From Fictibacillus sp. b24 (GTDB lineage: Bacteria; Bacillota; Bacilli; Bacillales; Fictibacillaceae): a stretch of 64,000 bases of DNA. The notes under the pieces were generated by a model. That model was not told the origin of the DNA. It was given only the letters and a program-made list of their open reading frames with translations, and did not search any database. The translations under genes were made by a program, and so were the position numbers. Location of the stretch: assembly GCF_030348825.1 (NCBI RefSeq), contig NZ_JAUCES010000005.1, positions 310,001 to 374,000 on the forward strand. The letters are read 5' to 3'. Positions 42,326-54,336 of the stretch are shown here, piece after piece (the stretch's first letter is position 1; each line of letters starts with the position of its first letter).

Positions 42326-42684
42326 TCTTTTAAAGCCAAAATCACGATTAAAGAAAAAAACTTAATATTTTAGAAGTTTTTTTAAAGTTAATAACTACTC
42401 CAAAGCCCGAAAACTCCTCCGACTTGTTCAAAAACAAGATCAGAGAGTCTCTCTAAATAAATCATCACGGTCTAATGGATGACGTTCAACGGTCTTATCG
42501 AGTTAATTCATATACCGGCGGAACCAGGAAAATACAGCTTTCAAAAACTAAATAAACTTACAAATCCTCGTCCTGCAGAGCTTGTATGTGGTATTATCAC
42601 ATAATATGTAAAAAAGACAAATACCCAAATTGCAATAAAATACTCGAAAAGGTGAATGCTAAAGAAAGATGAGGAGTGTGCACG
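42326..42684 (+). other. Gap before glpP, nothing recognised
   Basis: 359 bp of AT-rich DNA without a supported gene. The GAGGAGTG ribosome site of glpP is at its end. No clear promoter pair or terminator could be assigned. Confidence 0.4.
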
Positions 42685-43230
42685 ATGAGCTTTCATGGAC
42701 AGCAAGTCTTACCGGCAGCCAGGAAGATGAAGGATTTTGAAAAACTGCTGAATAGCAAATATACATACATCGTTTGTTTGGATACACATATCAGTCAACT
42801 GAAGTTTATGATCGCTATGGCGAACGAAAGAAACAAGAAGGTGCTGGTTCACCTTGATTTGATCAACGGATTAAAAGCGAATGAATATGCGGTAGATTTT
42901 TTAGCTCAAGAAATGAAGCCGGCAGGAATCATCTCAACACGCTCAAATTGCATCATCCGCGCCAAAAAGAAGAACATGATCGCCGTTCAGCGCTTATTTT
43001 TATTGGACTCGCTAGCGCTTGAAACGAGTTATAAAGTCATCGAACGTGCACAGCCAGACTATTTAGAGGTTTTGCCGGGCATCATGCCGGAAATAATACA
43101 AGAAGTGAGTAACCAGGCGGGTATACCGATAATTGCTGGAGGATTAATTCGTACAAAATTGAACGTACAAGAAGCTCTTGATGCAGGTGCAGAGGCGGTA
43201 ACAACTTCAAACCCGGAATTGTGGATATAA
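42685..43230 (+). CDS. glpP: Glycerol operon antiterminator GlpP
   Basis: 181-aa RNA-binding antiterminator with a TIM-barrel-like fold. With glycerol-3-phosphate it binds the leader RNAs of glpF and glpD and prevents termination. Recognised from VLVHLDLINGLKANEYAVDFL, ISTRSNCI and PDYLEVLPGIMP. ATG 42685 with GAGGAGTG (42671-42678). Directly upstream of the leader it controls. Confidence 0.94.
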   Translation: MSFHGQQVLPAARKMKDFEKLLNSKYTYIVCLDTHISQLKFMIAMANERNKKVLVHLDLINGLKANEYAVDFLAQEMKPAGIISTRSNCIIRAKKKNMIAVQRLFLLDSLALETSYKVIERAQPDYLEVLPGIMPEIIQEVSNQAGIPIIAGGLIRTKLNVQEALDAGAEAVTTSNPELWI

Positions 43231-43249
43231 TGTTCTCGTGAAATAACGT

Positions 43250-43277
43250 TTGACAACGTTTACATCCTTGCTATAAT
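43250..43277 (+). promoter_or_regulatory. glpFK promoter with overlapping cre
   Basis: TTGACA (43250-43255), 16-bp spacer, TATAAT (43272-43277). TTGACAACGTTTACAT (43250-43265) is a full match to the cre consensus and covers the -35, so CcpA repression by glucose is expected. Confidence 0.85.
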
Positions 43278-43310
43278 AGAGACAAGTTAATAAACGTGAC
43301 GGAGAACATG

Positions 43311-43371
43311 GAGATCCACAAAGGGTTACTTATAGCACAACTATAGGTATCTTTTGCTGGGTCTTTTTTTG
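43311..43371 (+). terminator. GlpP-controlled leader terminator of glpFK
   Basis: A long imperfect stem: GATCCA (43313) pairs with TGGGTC (ending 43363), CAAAG with CTTTTG, TTATAG with CTATAG, loop CACAA, then seven T's. It lies between the promoter and glpF and shares GGAGATC and CCACAAA with the glpD leader. Confidence 0.8.
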
Positions 43372-43423
43372 TTCGAATTCCGCACATTAACAGCGCTTGT
43401 CAAAACATAGGGGAGGAATAAAG

Positions 43424-45774
<2,351 letters not shown>

Positions 45775-45844
45775 CCCTTTAAAAAAGTTAAAACTTAAGT
45801 TATACTAAAAACAAGTTGATATTGAACCGGTTGGAGATCAGGAG

Positions 45845-45895
45845 AGACCACAAAACCTCGTACAGAAGATGCGGGGTTCTTGTGGTCTTTTTTTG
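45845..45895 (+). terminator. GlpP-controlled leader terminator of glpD
   Basis: AGACCACAAAACCTCG (45845-45860) pairs with CGGGGTTCTTGTGGTCT (45872-45888), then seven T's, 113 bp before glpD. Matches the leader attenuator known for glpD. A weak -10 TATACT is at 45801. Confidence 0.85.
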
Positions 45896-46007
45896 CGTGC
45901 TAAAACGCGGTAATGTAGAAAAACGCGTGTTGCGTTCGCTGATTCGGGGAAAACTACCCGTATCATCTACGTGTCCATCGGTTCTGTACAGAAGGAGTGA
46001 AGAGAAA

Positions 46008-47666
46008 ATGACAGCATCATTTTCAACATATAATAGAGAAGAAATTATTAGTGGTATGAAAAAAGAGAAGCTCGATCTGCTCGTAATTGGTGGCGGAGTA
46101 ACGGGAGCTGGCATCCTTTTAGACGCGCAAACACGCGGAATGAAAGTAGGTCTTGTAGAGATGCAAGACTTTGCTGCCGGAACGTCAAGCCGGTCCACAA
46201 AACTTGTGCACGGTGGACTTCGTTACTTAAAACAGTTCGAAGTAAAGCTCGTTGCTGAAGTAGGCAAAGAGCGTGCGATCGTGTACGAAAACGCTCCGCA
46301 CGTAACAACGCCAGAATGGATGCTTCTTCCTTTTTATAAAGGCGGCACATTCGGTAAATTCTCAACGTCTATCGGACTTAAAGTATACGATTTCTTAGCA
46401 GGTGTAAAACGAAAAGAACGCAGAAAGATGTTTTCATCTGAGGAGACTCTGCGCCGTGAGCCTCTTTTGAAAAAGAAAGACCTGCTTGGCGGCGGTTATT
46501 ATGTAGAATACAAAACAGATGACGCTCGTCTGACGCTTGAAATCATGAAGGAAGCCGTTGAACGCGGTGCATCAGCTGTAAACTACGCGAAGGTTACAAG
46601 CTTTATCTATGACGGAAAAAGAGCGGTCGGAGTAAAAGTTGAAGACCAGCTGACAGGTGAAGTTCATGAGATCTATGCGAAGAAGATTGTGAACGCAACA
46701 GGTCCTTGGGTAGACGAACTCCGCGAAGAAGATCGTTCAAAAACAGGCAAAGAAATTCATCATACGAAGGGGATCCACCTCGTCATTGATGGATCAAAGT
46801 TCCCGCTGAAGCAAGCGGTGTATTATGACACGGAAGACGGCCGTATGGTATTCGCAATTCCGCGTGCAGGAAAAACGTATGTAGGAACGACGGATACGGA
46901 TTATAAGGGAGACCTTGCAAACCCTGGCATGACAGAGGAAGACCTAGAGTATGTACTGAACACCATCACTTTCATGTTCCCGGATGTGAAGATCACACGC
47001 GACGATGTAGAATCCTCTTGGTCAGGATTGCGTCCGTTGATTCATGAACCGAAAAAAGGACCTTCTGAAATTTCTCGTAAAGATGAAGTGTTCCACTCGC
47101 CATCAGGCTTGTTGACGATCGCAGGCGGTAAGCTTACAGGTTACCGCAAGATGGCTGAAAAAGTAGTGGACATTGTCCGCGACCAGCTTGGGGAAGAAGA
47201 AGGCGCGAAATTCCCAGGATGCCGTACACAGCACATGGAGCTATCTGGTGGTAAGATGGGTGGCAGCAAAAACTTTGGAGATTTCCTGCGTAAGAAAGTG
47301 CAAGAAGGTTTAGCGTTAGGTTTAGATGAGAGTAAAGCCCGTGAGCTCGTCCAGCGTTATGGTACGAACATCGATATCGTTTATGGATTTATGAAAGAAC
47401 GCGGTGAAGAGGCGAAGAACTACAATTTGCCAAAGAGTCTATATGCTTCATTACTTTACGCGTTAGAGTATGAGATGACTTCCACACCATCCGACTTCTT
47501 GATCCGCCGTACGTCCGCTTTATACTTTGACATCGATACCGTCTATAAGTGGAAAGACAGCGTGATCAACTGCATGGCAGATAAATTAAGCTGGGATGCA
47601 GAACAAAAACGTGATCATGCAGAGCAATTTGAAGAACAGTTGAGATTGTCGGTAGAGGCGATCTAA
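46008..47666 (+). CDS. glpD: Aerobic glycerol-3-phosphate dehydrogenase
   Basis: 552-aa membrane-associated FAD enzyme oxidising glycerol-3-phosphate to DHAP and reducing menaquinone. FAD motif VIGGGVTGAGILLDA, AAGTSSRSTKLVHGGLRYL and the C-terminal ITIAGGKLTGYR-type block. ATG 46008 with AGAAGGAGTG; upstream in-frame extension runs through the attenuator and is not coding. Confidence 0.96.
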   Translation: MTASFSTYNREEIISGMKKEKLDLLVIGGGVTGAGILLDAQTRGMKVGLVEMQDFAAGTSSRSTKLVHGGLRYLKQFEVKLVAEVGKERAIVYENAPHVTTPEWMLLPFYKGGTFGKFSTSIGLKVYDFLAGVKRKERRKMFSSEETLRREPLLKKKDLLGGGYYVEYKTDDARLTLEIMKEAVERGASAVNYAKVTSFIYDGKRAVGVKVEDQLTGEVHEIYAKKIVNATGPWVDELREEDRSKTGKEIHHTKGIHLVIDGSKFPLKQAVYYDTEDGRMVFAIPRAGKTYVGTTDTDYKGDLANPGMTEEDLEYVLNTITFMFPDVKITRDDVESSWSGLRPLIHEPKKGPSEISRKDEVFHSPSGLLTIAGGKLTGYRKMAEKVVDIVRDQLGEEEGAKFPGCRTQHMELSGGKMGGSKNFGDFLRKKVQEGLALGLDESKARELVQRYGTNIDIVYGFMKERGEEAKNYNLPKSLYASLLYALEYEMTSTPSDFLIRRTSALYFDIDTVYKWKDSVINCMADKLSWDAEQKRDHAEQFEEQLRLSVEAI

Positions 47667-47680
47667 TAAGATGAAGTGAG

Positions 47681-47717
47681 GGCATTCCGCTTGTTTATGA
47701 AGCGGGATGTCTTTTTT
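47681..47717 (+). terminator. Intrinsic terminator after glpD
   Basis: GGCATTCCGCTT (47681-47692) / AAGCGGGATGTC (47700-47711), two wobbles, then TTTTTT. Confidence 0.85.
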
Positions 47718-47749
47718 GTGTGGTGGGGGTATTTGAGTGTGGGAAGCAT

Positions 47750-47930
47750 GTCGAAATTTGTAAACTCGCCGATATATGGCAAAAACTCGCCGGATTAATG
47801 CTGAATCTCGCGGGAATATGTTAAAAAGTCGCGGGATTAATGTGCTTTTTTCTTGAATTATCTTATGGAATACCCCTTGAGGTATAAGTGGAGAACAGTT
47901 TCGTTCACCGAAACTGGACCTGTTTTAACG
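47750..47930 (+). repeat. 21-bp phased array, family A (composite element)
   Basis: TGTCGA left end (47749-47754), cores TCGCCG, TCGCCGG, TCGCGG, TCGCGG at 47766, 47787, 47808 and 47829, exactly 21 bp apart; then TACCCC-n4-GGTATA and hairpin CAGTTTCG / CGAAACTG near 47897-47917. With its flanks it fills the 304-bp gap. Confidence 0.8.
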
Positions 47931-47970
47931 AAAAACTAAAGGATGCTCTCAATAAAAGGCCGAAGCATCC

Positions 47971-48369
47971 TCATCTCTGTATAAAAGTTGATCGTAATAA
48001 GTAATCTGAAGGGTATTTTTGCAACATATAATGCAAAAATAAGTCAATTTCATATGGAATTTCATCAAAATAATCATCATCAGATCTTCTTAACGTTTCC
48101 ACTAACTCAAAAAAGTGTTTTTTATCATATTCATCTGCTGATTTTTTAAAATAACCCCAAACATGCTCGAGTGTGTTGCATAAAGCGCGCCGTTCGAAAG
48201 GCTTTACCTTAAACTTGGCAATCATCACTGTGATTTCTGTGTAATCGCCGTCAGATTGAGCATCTCTCATCAAACGCTGAACCTCTTTGTAAAAGTTATA
48301 GCCCTTTGCCATCACCGTGTACTTTTCACTCGCCCACAGCAATTCGGTCTCTTTTTTCAAGTGGTTCAC
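47971..48369 (-). CDS. YbgA-like (DUF1722) domain protein
   Basis: 132-aa soluble helical protein resembling the stand-alone YbgA/DUF1722 domain: LLWASEKYTVMAKGYNFYKEVQ and the aromatic/charged C-terminus. Function unknown. It precedes no operon partner except the small membrane protein, transcribed in the same direction just upstream. Confidence 0.7.
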   Translation of the reverse strand: MNHLKKETELLWASEKYTVMAKGYNFYKEVQRLMRDAQSDGDYTEITVMIAKFKVKPFERRALCNTLEHVWGYFKKSADEYDKKHFFELVETLRRSDDDYFDEIPYEIDLFLHYMLQKYPSDYLLRSTFIQR

Positions 48370-48393
48370 ATCCTTTGCATACCGGCAATTTTA

Positions 48394-48591
48394 TTAAAGA
48401 TAAATGTACAAAGCAAGTGCAATAATGGAGATAAGTATGACAACACCGTAAATGGCTGTTAACCGAATCAAGTTTTGTTTTGTTGAGCTGCCGTATTTTT
48501 CGTCTTGCGTTCTAGAGATCATAATTGTACCGACTAAGCCAGCGATTGAGATCACAACAATCAAGAAATAAGCGATCCACCATATATCCAT
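48394..48591 (-). CDS. Small two-helix membrane protein, 65 aa
   Basis: Two hydrophobic segments (about 4-26 and 43-64) separated by a polar loop SRTQDEKYGSS. ATG 48591 with GGGGAGAT. Not assigned to a family; likely cotranscribed with the YbgA-like gene. Confidence 0.7.
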   Translation of the reverse strand: MDIWWIAYFLIVVISIAGLVGTIMISRTQDEKYGSSTKQNLIRLTAIYGVVILISIIALALYIYL

Positions 48592-48731
48592 TTCAAATCT
48601 CCCCTTTACCCTATCATACTGCTAACTTTGTATACTGCACATGCAAAAAATTTACAGGAATATGAACATTTCTATAGAAAAATAAGAAGGAGACATTTGT
48701 ATAGTGATGATTCCATATGTGAAGAAGCACA

Positions 48732-48760
48732 TCGACACAAAATATGGAATTTGCTATAAT
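48732..48760 (+). promoter_or_regulatory. Promoter of the nuo operon
   Basis: TCGACA (48732-48737), 17-bp spacer, TATAAT (48755-48760) preceded by TGC (extended -10), 51 bp before nuoA. Confidence 0.8.
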
Positions 48761-48810
48761 TAAAGCGGTTGCAGAATTTAAAAAATTCTGAAGATTAGGG
48801 GGTAGTCAGA

Positions 48811-49185
48811 ATGGATTTTTATCATCTCTATCAAAACAATTACCTCATTGTGGCTGTATTTTTATTTTTAGGGATCCTGTTGCCAGTGGTCGCATTGACT
48901 GCAGGCCGTTTGCTGCGTCCTTATAAACCATCAGCAGAGAAATACACCACGTACGAAAGCGGAATCGACCCTTTTCATCAAAGCTGGGTTCAATACAATG
49001 TCCGCTATTATTTGTTTGCGCTTATGTTTGTTATTTTTGATGTTGAAACCGTTTTTCTATATCCGTGGGCCGTTGCCTATGAAGAGCTCGGTGTGTTTGC
49101 CCTGATCGAGATGGGAATTTTTGTTGTTCTTTTAACGTTAGGTCTTGTATACGCTTGGAAAAAGAAGGTGCTTAAATGGACATAA
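48811..49185 (+). CDS. nuoA: NADH-quinone oxidoreductase subunit A
   Basis: 124-aa membrane subunit of complex I, three helices, with the conserved YESGIDPF and [14 protein letters not shown]. First gene of nuoABCDHIJKLMN. Confidence 0.96.
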   Translation: MDFYHLYQNNYLIVAVFLFLGILLPVVALTAGRLLRPYKPSAEKYTTYESGIDPFHQSWVQYNVRYYLFALMFVIFDVETVFLYPWAVAYEELGVFALIEMGIFVVLLTLGLVYAWKKKVLKWT

Positions 49186-49691
49186 AATGGGAGCTTACGG
49201 CTGAAGAACGTGCCGAACTAGATCGCAACGTTTTCATGGTAACACTCGAACAAGTAAAAGCCTGGGCGAGAAGCAACTCGCTGTGGCCGTTAACCTTTGG
49301 ACTCGCTTGCTGTGCCATCGAAATGATGGGCACAGGATCGTCGCATTATGACCTAGACCGATTTGGAAGCATCTTTCGGACGTCACCGCGTCAATCTGAT
49401 GTGATGATCGTCTCTGGAACGGTAACAAAAAAGATGGCTCCTGTATTAAAAAGATTGTATGAGCAGATGCCTGAACCAAAATGGGTCATTGCGATGGGAT
49501 CGTGCGCAACAGCTGGCGGACCATATATCAAATCCTATGCGGTTGTAAAAGGTGTCGATCAAATCGTACCTGTGGATGTGTACATACCAGGATGTCCACC
49601 TAACCCTGCTGCACTCATTTATGGCATCAACAAGCTTCAGGAAAAAATCCGATTTGAAGCGAAGACCGGCAAGAAGGTGATGAGCGAATGA
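49176..49691 (+). CDS. nuoB: NADH-quinone oxidoreductase subunit B
   Basis: 171-aa subunit carrying the N2 [4Fe-4S] cluster next to quinone: paired Cys in LACCAIEMM, then GSCATAGG and PGCPPNP. Overlaps nuoA by 10 nt; AAGAAGGTG upstream. Confidence 0.97.
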   Translation: MDIKWELTAEERAELDRNVFMVTLEQVKAWARSNSLWPLTFGLACCAIEMMGTGSSHYDLDRFGSIFRTSPRQSDVMIVSGTVTKKMAPVLKRLYEQMPEPKWVIAMGSCATAGGPYIKSYAVVKGVDQIVPVDVYIPGCPPNPAALIYGINKLQEKIRFEAKTGKKVMSE

Positions 49692-50989
49692 CAGATAAGC
49701 AAAATGAATCCAATGAAGGATTATCGATAGAAGAACAAAAAAAGAAAGCCGCCGCTGAAGCGAAGGTAAAAGCGCTGGAACTCGCAAAACAACGTCAAGC
49801 TGAAAAAGCGAAAGCAGAGGCGGAATCGGCAGAACAACCATCAGCAGAACCTGAATTAACAAAAGAAGAGCTGAAAAAGAAAGCTGCCGCTGAAGCGAAA
49901 GCAAAAGCTCTGGAGCTCGCCAAACAGCGTCAGGCTGAAAAATCGAAAACAGCTGCGGAATCGGCAGAACAACCGCCAGCAGAACCAGAATTAACAAAAG
50001 AAGAGCTGAAAAAGAAAGCTGCCGCTGAAGCGAAAGCAAAAGCACTCGAGCTCGCCAAACAGCGTCAAGCTGAAAAAGAAAAAGCAGCAGAAACATCAGA
50101 CTCCACCGGCGACAATTCAGATGACCTTGCGAAACAAAAAGCACTCGCAGCCGCCAAAGCGAAGGCCGCTGCAGCAGCAAAGGCTAAAGCAGCCGCTGCC
50201 GTAAAAGCAAAACTAGCAAGAGAAGCGGGTAGCGACACATCAACAGAACCTGCAACAGATGATGAAAAAGCGAAAGCAGCTGCAAAAGCAAAGGCCGCCG
50301 CAGCCGCGAAAGCAAAAGCAGCTGCCGCAGCGAAAGCAAAAGCTTTACGAGAAGCAGGCGGAGAAGCACCGTCTGAAACACCCGCAGGCGACGACGAAAA
50401 AGCAAAAGCGATTGCAGCTGCGAAAGCGAAGGCCGCTGCAGCAGCAAAAGCGCGTGCCGCTGCAAATGCAAAAGGAGCTGCAGCTGAACCTGCTGCAGAA
50501 GAAAAACCATCACCAAACCAACCTATCCTCGATACCTACATAAAAGTCATCAAAGAACATCTAGGAGAAGATGTGCTAGAGAATTCCTATATTAATAGGC
50601 TTTCTAAAGACGTGCCTACCTTAGTTGCAAAACCCGATACCTATTACAAAATCGCTGAGTTTTTAAAGCATAACGATCAGCTTCGTTTTGACTATCTGTC
50701 AGAAATGCACGGCACAGATTTCGAAACGCACTTTGAAGTATATAACCACTTATATTCGTACGTAAATCGCCAGTCGGTCGCACTTAAAGTGAAAATTGAC
50801 AGAACAAGTGCTACTACCCACTCTATTACCCCGTTATGGGAAGGTGCAAACTGGCCAGAGCGTGAAACATATGACCTGTTAGGCATCCATTTTGAAGGTC
50901 ATCCGAACTTAACGCGCATCATGCTTCCAGATGACTGGGTCGGTCATCCGCTCAGAAAAGATTACGAACCGCATGACGTGGAGGTGTAG
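49688..50989 (+). CDS. nuoC: NADH-quinone oxidoreductase subunit C with long Ala/Lys repeat
   Basis: 433 aa, about twice the usual NuoC length. Residues 274-433 are the normal 30-kDa domain, ending [17 protein letters not shown] and [14 protein letters not shown]. Residues 12-146 hold three near-identical 45-aa repeats ([20 protein letters not shown]...), and 147-270 hold Ala/Lys-rich units ([12 protein letters not shown]). The extension is probably a long charged single helix; Bacillus cereus NuoC has a similar one (from memory). Overlaps nuoB by 4 nt. Repeat number may vary between strains. Confidence 0.95.
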   Translation: MTDKQNESNEGLSIEEQKKKAAAEAKVKALELAKQRQAEKAKAEAESAEQPSAEPELTKEELKKKAAAEAKAKALELAKQRQAEKSKTAAESAEQPPAEPELTKEELKKKAAAEAKAKALELAKQRQAEKEKAAETSDSTGDNSDDLAKQKALAAAKAKAAAAAKAKAAAAVKAKLAREAGSDTSTEPATDDEKAKAAAKAKAAAAAKAKAAAAAKAKALREAGGEAPSETPAGDDEKAKAIAAAKAKAAAAAKARAAANAKGAAAEPAAEEKPSPNQPILDTYIKVIKEHLGEDVLENSYINRLSKDVPTLVAKPDTYYKIAEFLKHNDQLRFDYLSEMHGTDFETHFEVYNHLYSYVNRQSVALKVKIDRTSATTHSITPLWEGANWPERETYDLLGIHFEGHPNLTRIMLPDDWVGHPLRKDYEPHDVEV

Positions 50990-50992
50990 ACA

Positions 50993-52093
50993 TTGATCAG
51001 AACAGAAGAGATGCTCCTCAACGTTGGACCTCAGCATCCGAGCACACACGGCGTGTTCCGGATCGTGCTGAAAATTGACGGAGAAACCATCATTGAAGCA
51101 ACACCGGTTATCGGGTATTTGCACAGGGGTACAGAGAAGCTTGCAGAAAACCTTCAATACACGCAAATCATTCCGTACACCGACCGAATGGATTACCTTG
51201 CGGCTATGACGAACAACTATGTGATCTGTCACGCGGTTGAAACGATGATGAACCTTGAGATTCCTGAACGAGCGGAGTATTTGCGTGTAATCGTGATGGA
51301 GCTTGGCCGAATCGCGAGCCATCTCGTATGGTTCGGTACATATCTGCTGGATATAGGGGCGATGAGCCCATTTCTATATGCGTTTCGTGAACGTGAAGCC
51401 ATCATCAACATGCTGAACGAGATTTGCGGCGCACGCCTAACGTTTAACTACATGCGTGTAGGCGGTGTGAAGTGGGATGCGCCAGATGGCTGGATCGAGA
51501 AGGTCCGAGATTTTGTACCGTACATGAGAGAAGAGCTTGCAGGCTATCACGATCTTGTGACAGGCAACGAAATTTTCTTAAACCGTGTAAAAGGAATCGG
51601 TTTTTACACAAAAGAAGAAGCGCTGAACTTTTCATTAAGCGGAGCCAACTTAAGGTGCACGGGTACGAATTGGGATCTAAGAAAAGATGAGCCCTATTCG
51701 ATTTATGACCGTTTTGATTTTGATGTTCCAGTCTTTCATACAGGCGATGCATGGGCGCGTTATCAATGCCGCATGCAGGAAATTGAAGAATCACTCAAGA
51801 TTTTAGAACAAGCGGTGCAACAGTTTCCTGAAGAAGGTCCAGTGATGGCAAAAGTGCCAAGGATCATCAAGCCGCCTAAAGGTGAAGCGTTCGTTCGCAT
51901 CGAGTCTCCACGCGGAGAGATAGGCTGTTACATCGCGTCAGAAGGAAAAAAGGAACCTTACCGCCTGAAGTTTCGCAGACCATCTTTTTATAACCTTCAG
52001 ATTCTGCCAAAACTTTTAGTCGGTGAAAACATCTCCAACTTGATTACCATCTTAGGCGGGATTGATATCGTTCTCGGGGAGGTTGATGGCTGA
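50993..52093 (+). CDS. nuoD: NADH-quinone oxidoreductase subunit D
   Basis: 366-aa 49-kDa subunit lining the quinone site: NVGPQHPSTHGVFR, YTDRMDYLAAM and C-terminal LGGIDIVLGEVDG. TTG 50993 with GGAGGTG (50980-50986) inside the nuoC end. Confidence 0.96.
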   Translation: MIRTEEMLLNVGPQHPSTHGVFRIVLKIDGETIIEATPVIGYLHRGTEKLAENLQYTQIIPYTDRMDYLAAMTNNYVICHAVETMMNLEIPERAEYLRVIVMELGRIASHLVWFGTYLLDIGAMSPFLYAFREREAIINMLNEICGARLTFNYMRVGGVKWDAPDGWIEKVRDFVPYMREELAGYHDLVTGNEIFLNRVKGIGFYTKEEALNFSLSGANLRCTGTNWDLRKDEPYSIYDRFDFDVPVFHTGDAWARYQCRMQEIEESLKILEQAVQQFPEEGPVMAKVPRIIKPPKGEAFVRIESPRGEIGCYIASEGKKEPYRLKFRRPSFYNLQILPKLLVGENISNLITILGGIDIVLGEVDG

Positions 52094-53091
52094 TGGAGGA
52101 TCTTTTATACGCACAGCCTGGCTGGATGCATGTAGCCATTTTCTTTGCGCTCGGTGCCGCACTGCTGATGACAGTACTAGGCTTCGTAACATACGCGATC
52201 TTAGCGGAGCGAAAAGTGCTTGGATTCATGCAGATGCGCACGGGACCGAACCGGGTTGGAGGACGATTTGGTCTTCTTCAGACCGTTGCTGACGTTTTTA
52301 AACTTTTAATAAAAGAAGATACCATTCCAAAACTTGCTGACCGACCGCTTTTTATATTGGCGCCGGTTATCGCGTTCGCACCAGCGTTCATGGTGCTCGC
52401 GACGATTCCGTTCTCGGAAAACATGCAGTTCGCAGACCTCGGTGTCGGTCTTCTATATTATGTAGCCATCTCAGGAATTTCAACAATCGGCATCTTGATG
52501 GGCGGCTGGGCTTCTAACAATAAGTATTCGCTCCTCGGCGGCATGCGTGCTGCAGCGCAGATGATTTCATATGAGATTCCGCTCGTCATCTCGGTAGTCG
52601 GGGTTATCCTGTTTGCGGGAAGCCTGAACCTAAACGATATCGTAAGAGGACAAGAAAACATCGCCTACATTTTCTTAACACCAATCGGGTTTTTCGTTTT
52701 CTTGATCTCCTCGATCGCTGAGTTGAACCGTACGCCGTTCGACTTGCCAGAAGCAGAGTCTGAGCTCGTTGCCGGCTATCACGTCGAATACTCCGGTTTC
52801 CGCTGGGCGTTCTTCATGCTCACAGAGTATGTGTACCTATTTGCGATGGCGTCCCTTACAACCGTCCTGTTCCTAGGAGGCTGGAACCCGATTCCGTTTT
52901 TAGGATTCATACCAGGAGCATTGTGGTTTGGCGTCAAATTTAGCATCGTCGTGTTTTTCATGATCTGGATTCGCGGAACACTGCCAAGACTCCGTGCCGA
53001 TCAGCTCATGGGCTTCGCATGGAAGGTCCTACTGCCGCTAGCGCTTCTGAACATTTTCGTCAGTGCCGCTGTGAAAGAACTGTTTTTATAA
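52093..53091 (+). CDS. nuoH: NADH-quinone oxidoreductase subunit H
   Basis: 332-aa membrane subunit, eight or more helices, contacts the quinone channel: ERKVLGFMQMRTGPNRVGG and LNRTPFDLPEAESELV. Start overlaps the nuoD stop by one base. Confidence 0.96.
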   Translation: MEDLLYAQPGWMHVAIFFALGAALLMTVLGFVTYAILAERKVLGFMQMRTGPNRVGGRFGLLQTVADVFKLLIKEDTIPKLADRPLFILAPVIAFAPAFMVLATIPFSENMQFADLGVGLLYYVAISGISTIGILMGGWASNNKYSLLGGMRAAAQMISYEIPLVISVVGVILFAGSLNLNDIVRGQENIAYIFLTPIGFFVFLISSIAELNRTPFDLPEAESELVAGYHVEYSGFRWAFFMLTEYVYLFAMASLTTVLFLGGWNPIPFLGFIPGALWFGVKFSIVVFFMIWIRGTLPRLRADQLMGFAWKVLLPLALLNIFVSAAVKELFL

Positions 53092-53172
53092 AAGGGTCCT
53101 AGACTTGCCATGTTTTTTTAAGGGTGAGGTTGCTAAATTTACTTACACCGATTTTTGTGAATTTTCTTCTTT

Positions 53173-53306
53173 GACAAGTTGATTGGAGTGCAAGGTGCGA
53201 GACTCCTGCGGGACTGGCGGTCAGGTGAGACACTTAAGAGTGAAACGTCCGAATGTGGCTCACCGCCTGCCCCGCGGAAAGCGAGCAACCTGGAGCGGAG
53301 ATCAAC
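53173..53306 (-). repeat. Dispersed repeat, copy 5, inside the nuo operon
   Basis: GTTGATTGGAGTGCAAGGTG at left, GGAGCGGAGATCAAC at right, inner TCAGGTGAGAC / GTGGCTCACC pairing. It sits in the only long gap (316 bp) of an otherwise tightly packed operon, between nuoH and nuoI. An open frame runs through it into nuoI but is not coding. Confidence 0.85.
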
Positions 53307-53407
53307 ACTTTCACAAACGACAAAGCACAATCACTCTAAAAATGTTTTGCACAACAAACAAAGCTCAATCAATAGAAAGACCAACGCATAAGGAGCGTGA
53401 TCTCAGG

Positions 53408-53827
53408 ATGAAAGGTCTTGTAAAAGGTTTAAGCTATACGGTCAAAAACCTGACGAAGCAAAACGTCACGACAAGCTATCCGGACGTACCCATCCAGATG
53501 CCTGACCGTTTCCGCGGCATCCAAAAGTTTTATCCCGAAAAGTGTATCGTTTGCAACCAATGCGCGCAGATCTGCCCGACCGACTGCATCCAGTTAACGG
53601 GGAAGCCGCATCCCGATCCTGCGAAAAAAGGGAAGATCATCGATACGTACGACATCAATTTTGAAATCTGCATCTTGTGCGATCTGTGTACAGAAGTTTG
53701 TCCGACTGAAGCGATCGTGATGACCAATCAGTTTGAGCTTGCTGAATACAGCCGGGATGAGCTTTTCAAAAACCTCGAGTGGCTCGATGAAAACGATGAG
53801 AATGTCAGAAAGGAGAACAAAGCATGA
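53408..53827 (+). CDS. nuoI: NADH-quinone oxidoreductase subunit I
   Basis: 139-aa ferredoxin-like subunit with two [4Fe-4S] motifs: CIVCNQCAQICP and CILCDLCTEVCP. ATG 53408 is chosen because AAGGAGCG (53391-53398) fits and the protein then matches family length. Confidence 0.96.
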   Translation: MKGLVKGLSYTVKNLTKQNVTTSYPDVPIQMPDRFRGIQKFYPEKCIVCNQCAQICPTDCIQLTGKPHPDPAKKGKIIDTYDINFEICILCDLCTEVCPTEAIVMTNQFELAEYSRDELFKNLEWLDENDENVRKENKA

Positions 53828-54336
53828 CCGGTGAAATGATCGCTTTTTTCTTTCTCGCGCTAACAGCCATTGCCGGCGGCGTTCTTCTCATTAACCTGAC
53901 AAATGTCGTACACATGGTTGTTGCCCTTATCTTTACGTTTATTGCGATTGCGGGTATTTACGTTACACTATCGGCTGAGTTCGTTGCCGTCGTGCAAGTG
54001 CTCATTTATTCAGGCGCTATTACGATCATCATGCTCTTTGGAATCATGCTTACCCGTCACCAGGAAAAAGAAAAGCAGCTGCCTCGTTTAAAGGTTATCT
54101 TAACAGGGCTTGCGATCGGGCTTTTCTTTCTGATCATGTACGGCAAGATCAAAGACCTTGATTTTGGACAGCAGAACGCAGAGCTTCATATCGATAACAC
54201 GAAAAAAATCGGGATTGAACTGTATTCCCATTTTGTTATTCCGTTTGAGCTAACATCCGTGCTGCTTCTCGTTGCACTGATTGGTTCGATCATCCTAGCC
54301 AAACGGGATGACGATGAAAAGGAGGCAAAAAAATGA
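53824..54336 (+). CDS. nuoJ: NADH-quinone oxidoreductase subunit J
   Basis: 170-aa membrane subunit, five helices, [21 protein letters not shown] signature region. Overlaps nuoI and nuoK by 4 nt each. Confidence 0.95.
   Translation: MTGEMIAFFFLALTAIAGGVLLINLTNVVHMVVALIFTFIAIAGIYVTLSAEFVAVVQVLIYSGAITIIMLFGIMLTRHQEKEKQLPRLKVILTGLAIGLFFLIMYGKIKDLDFGQQNAELHIDNTKKIGIELYSHFVIPFELTSVLLLVALIGSIILAKRDDDEKEAKK

Noticed and set aside
45816-46007. In-frame N-terminal extension of glpD
   Set aside because: It covers the GlpP-controlled attenuator; GlpD homology begins just after the ATG at 46008.
49446-50180. Long minus-strand open frame opposite nuoC (244 codons)
   Set aside because: It is the complement of the Ala/Lys repeat, whose codon pattern removes stops on the other strand; the product is a Leu-rich low-complexity string with no ribosome site.
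53183-53407. In-frame N-terminal extension of nuoI
   Set aside because: The frame passes through dispersed repeat copy 5; the good ribosome site and family length place the start at 53408.
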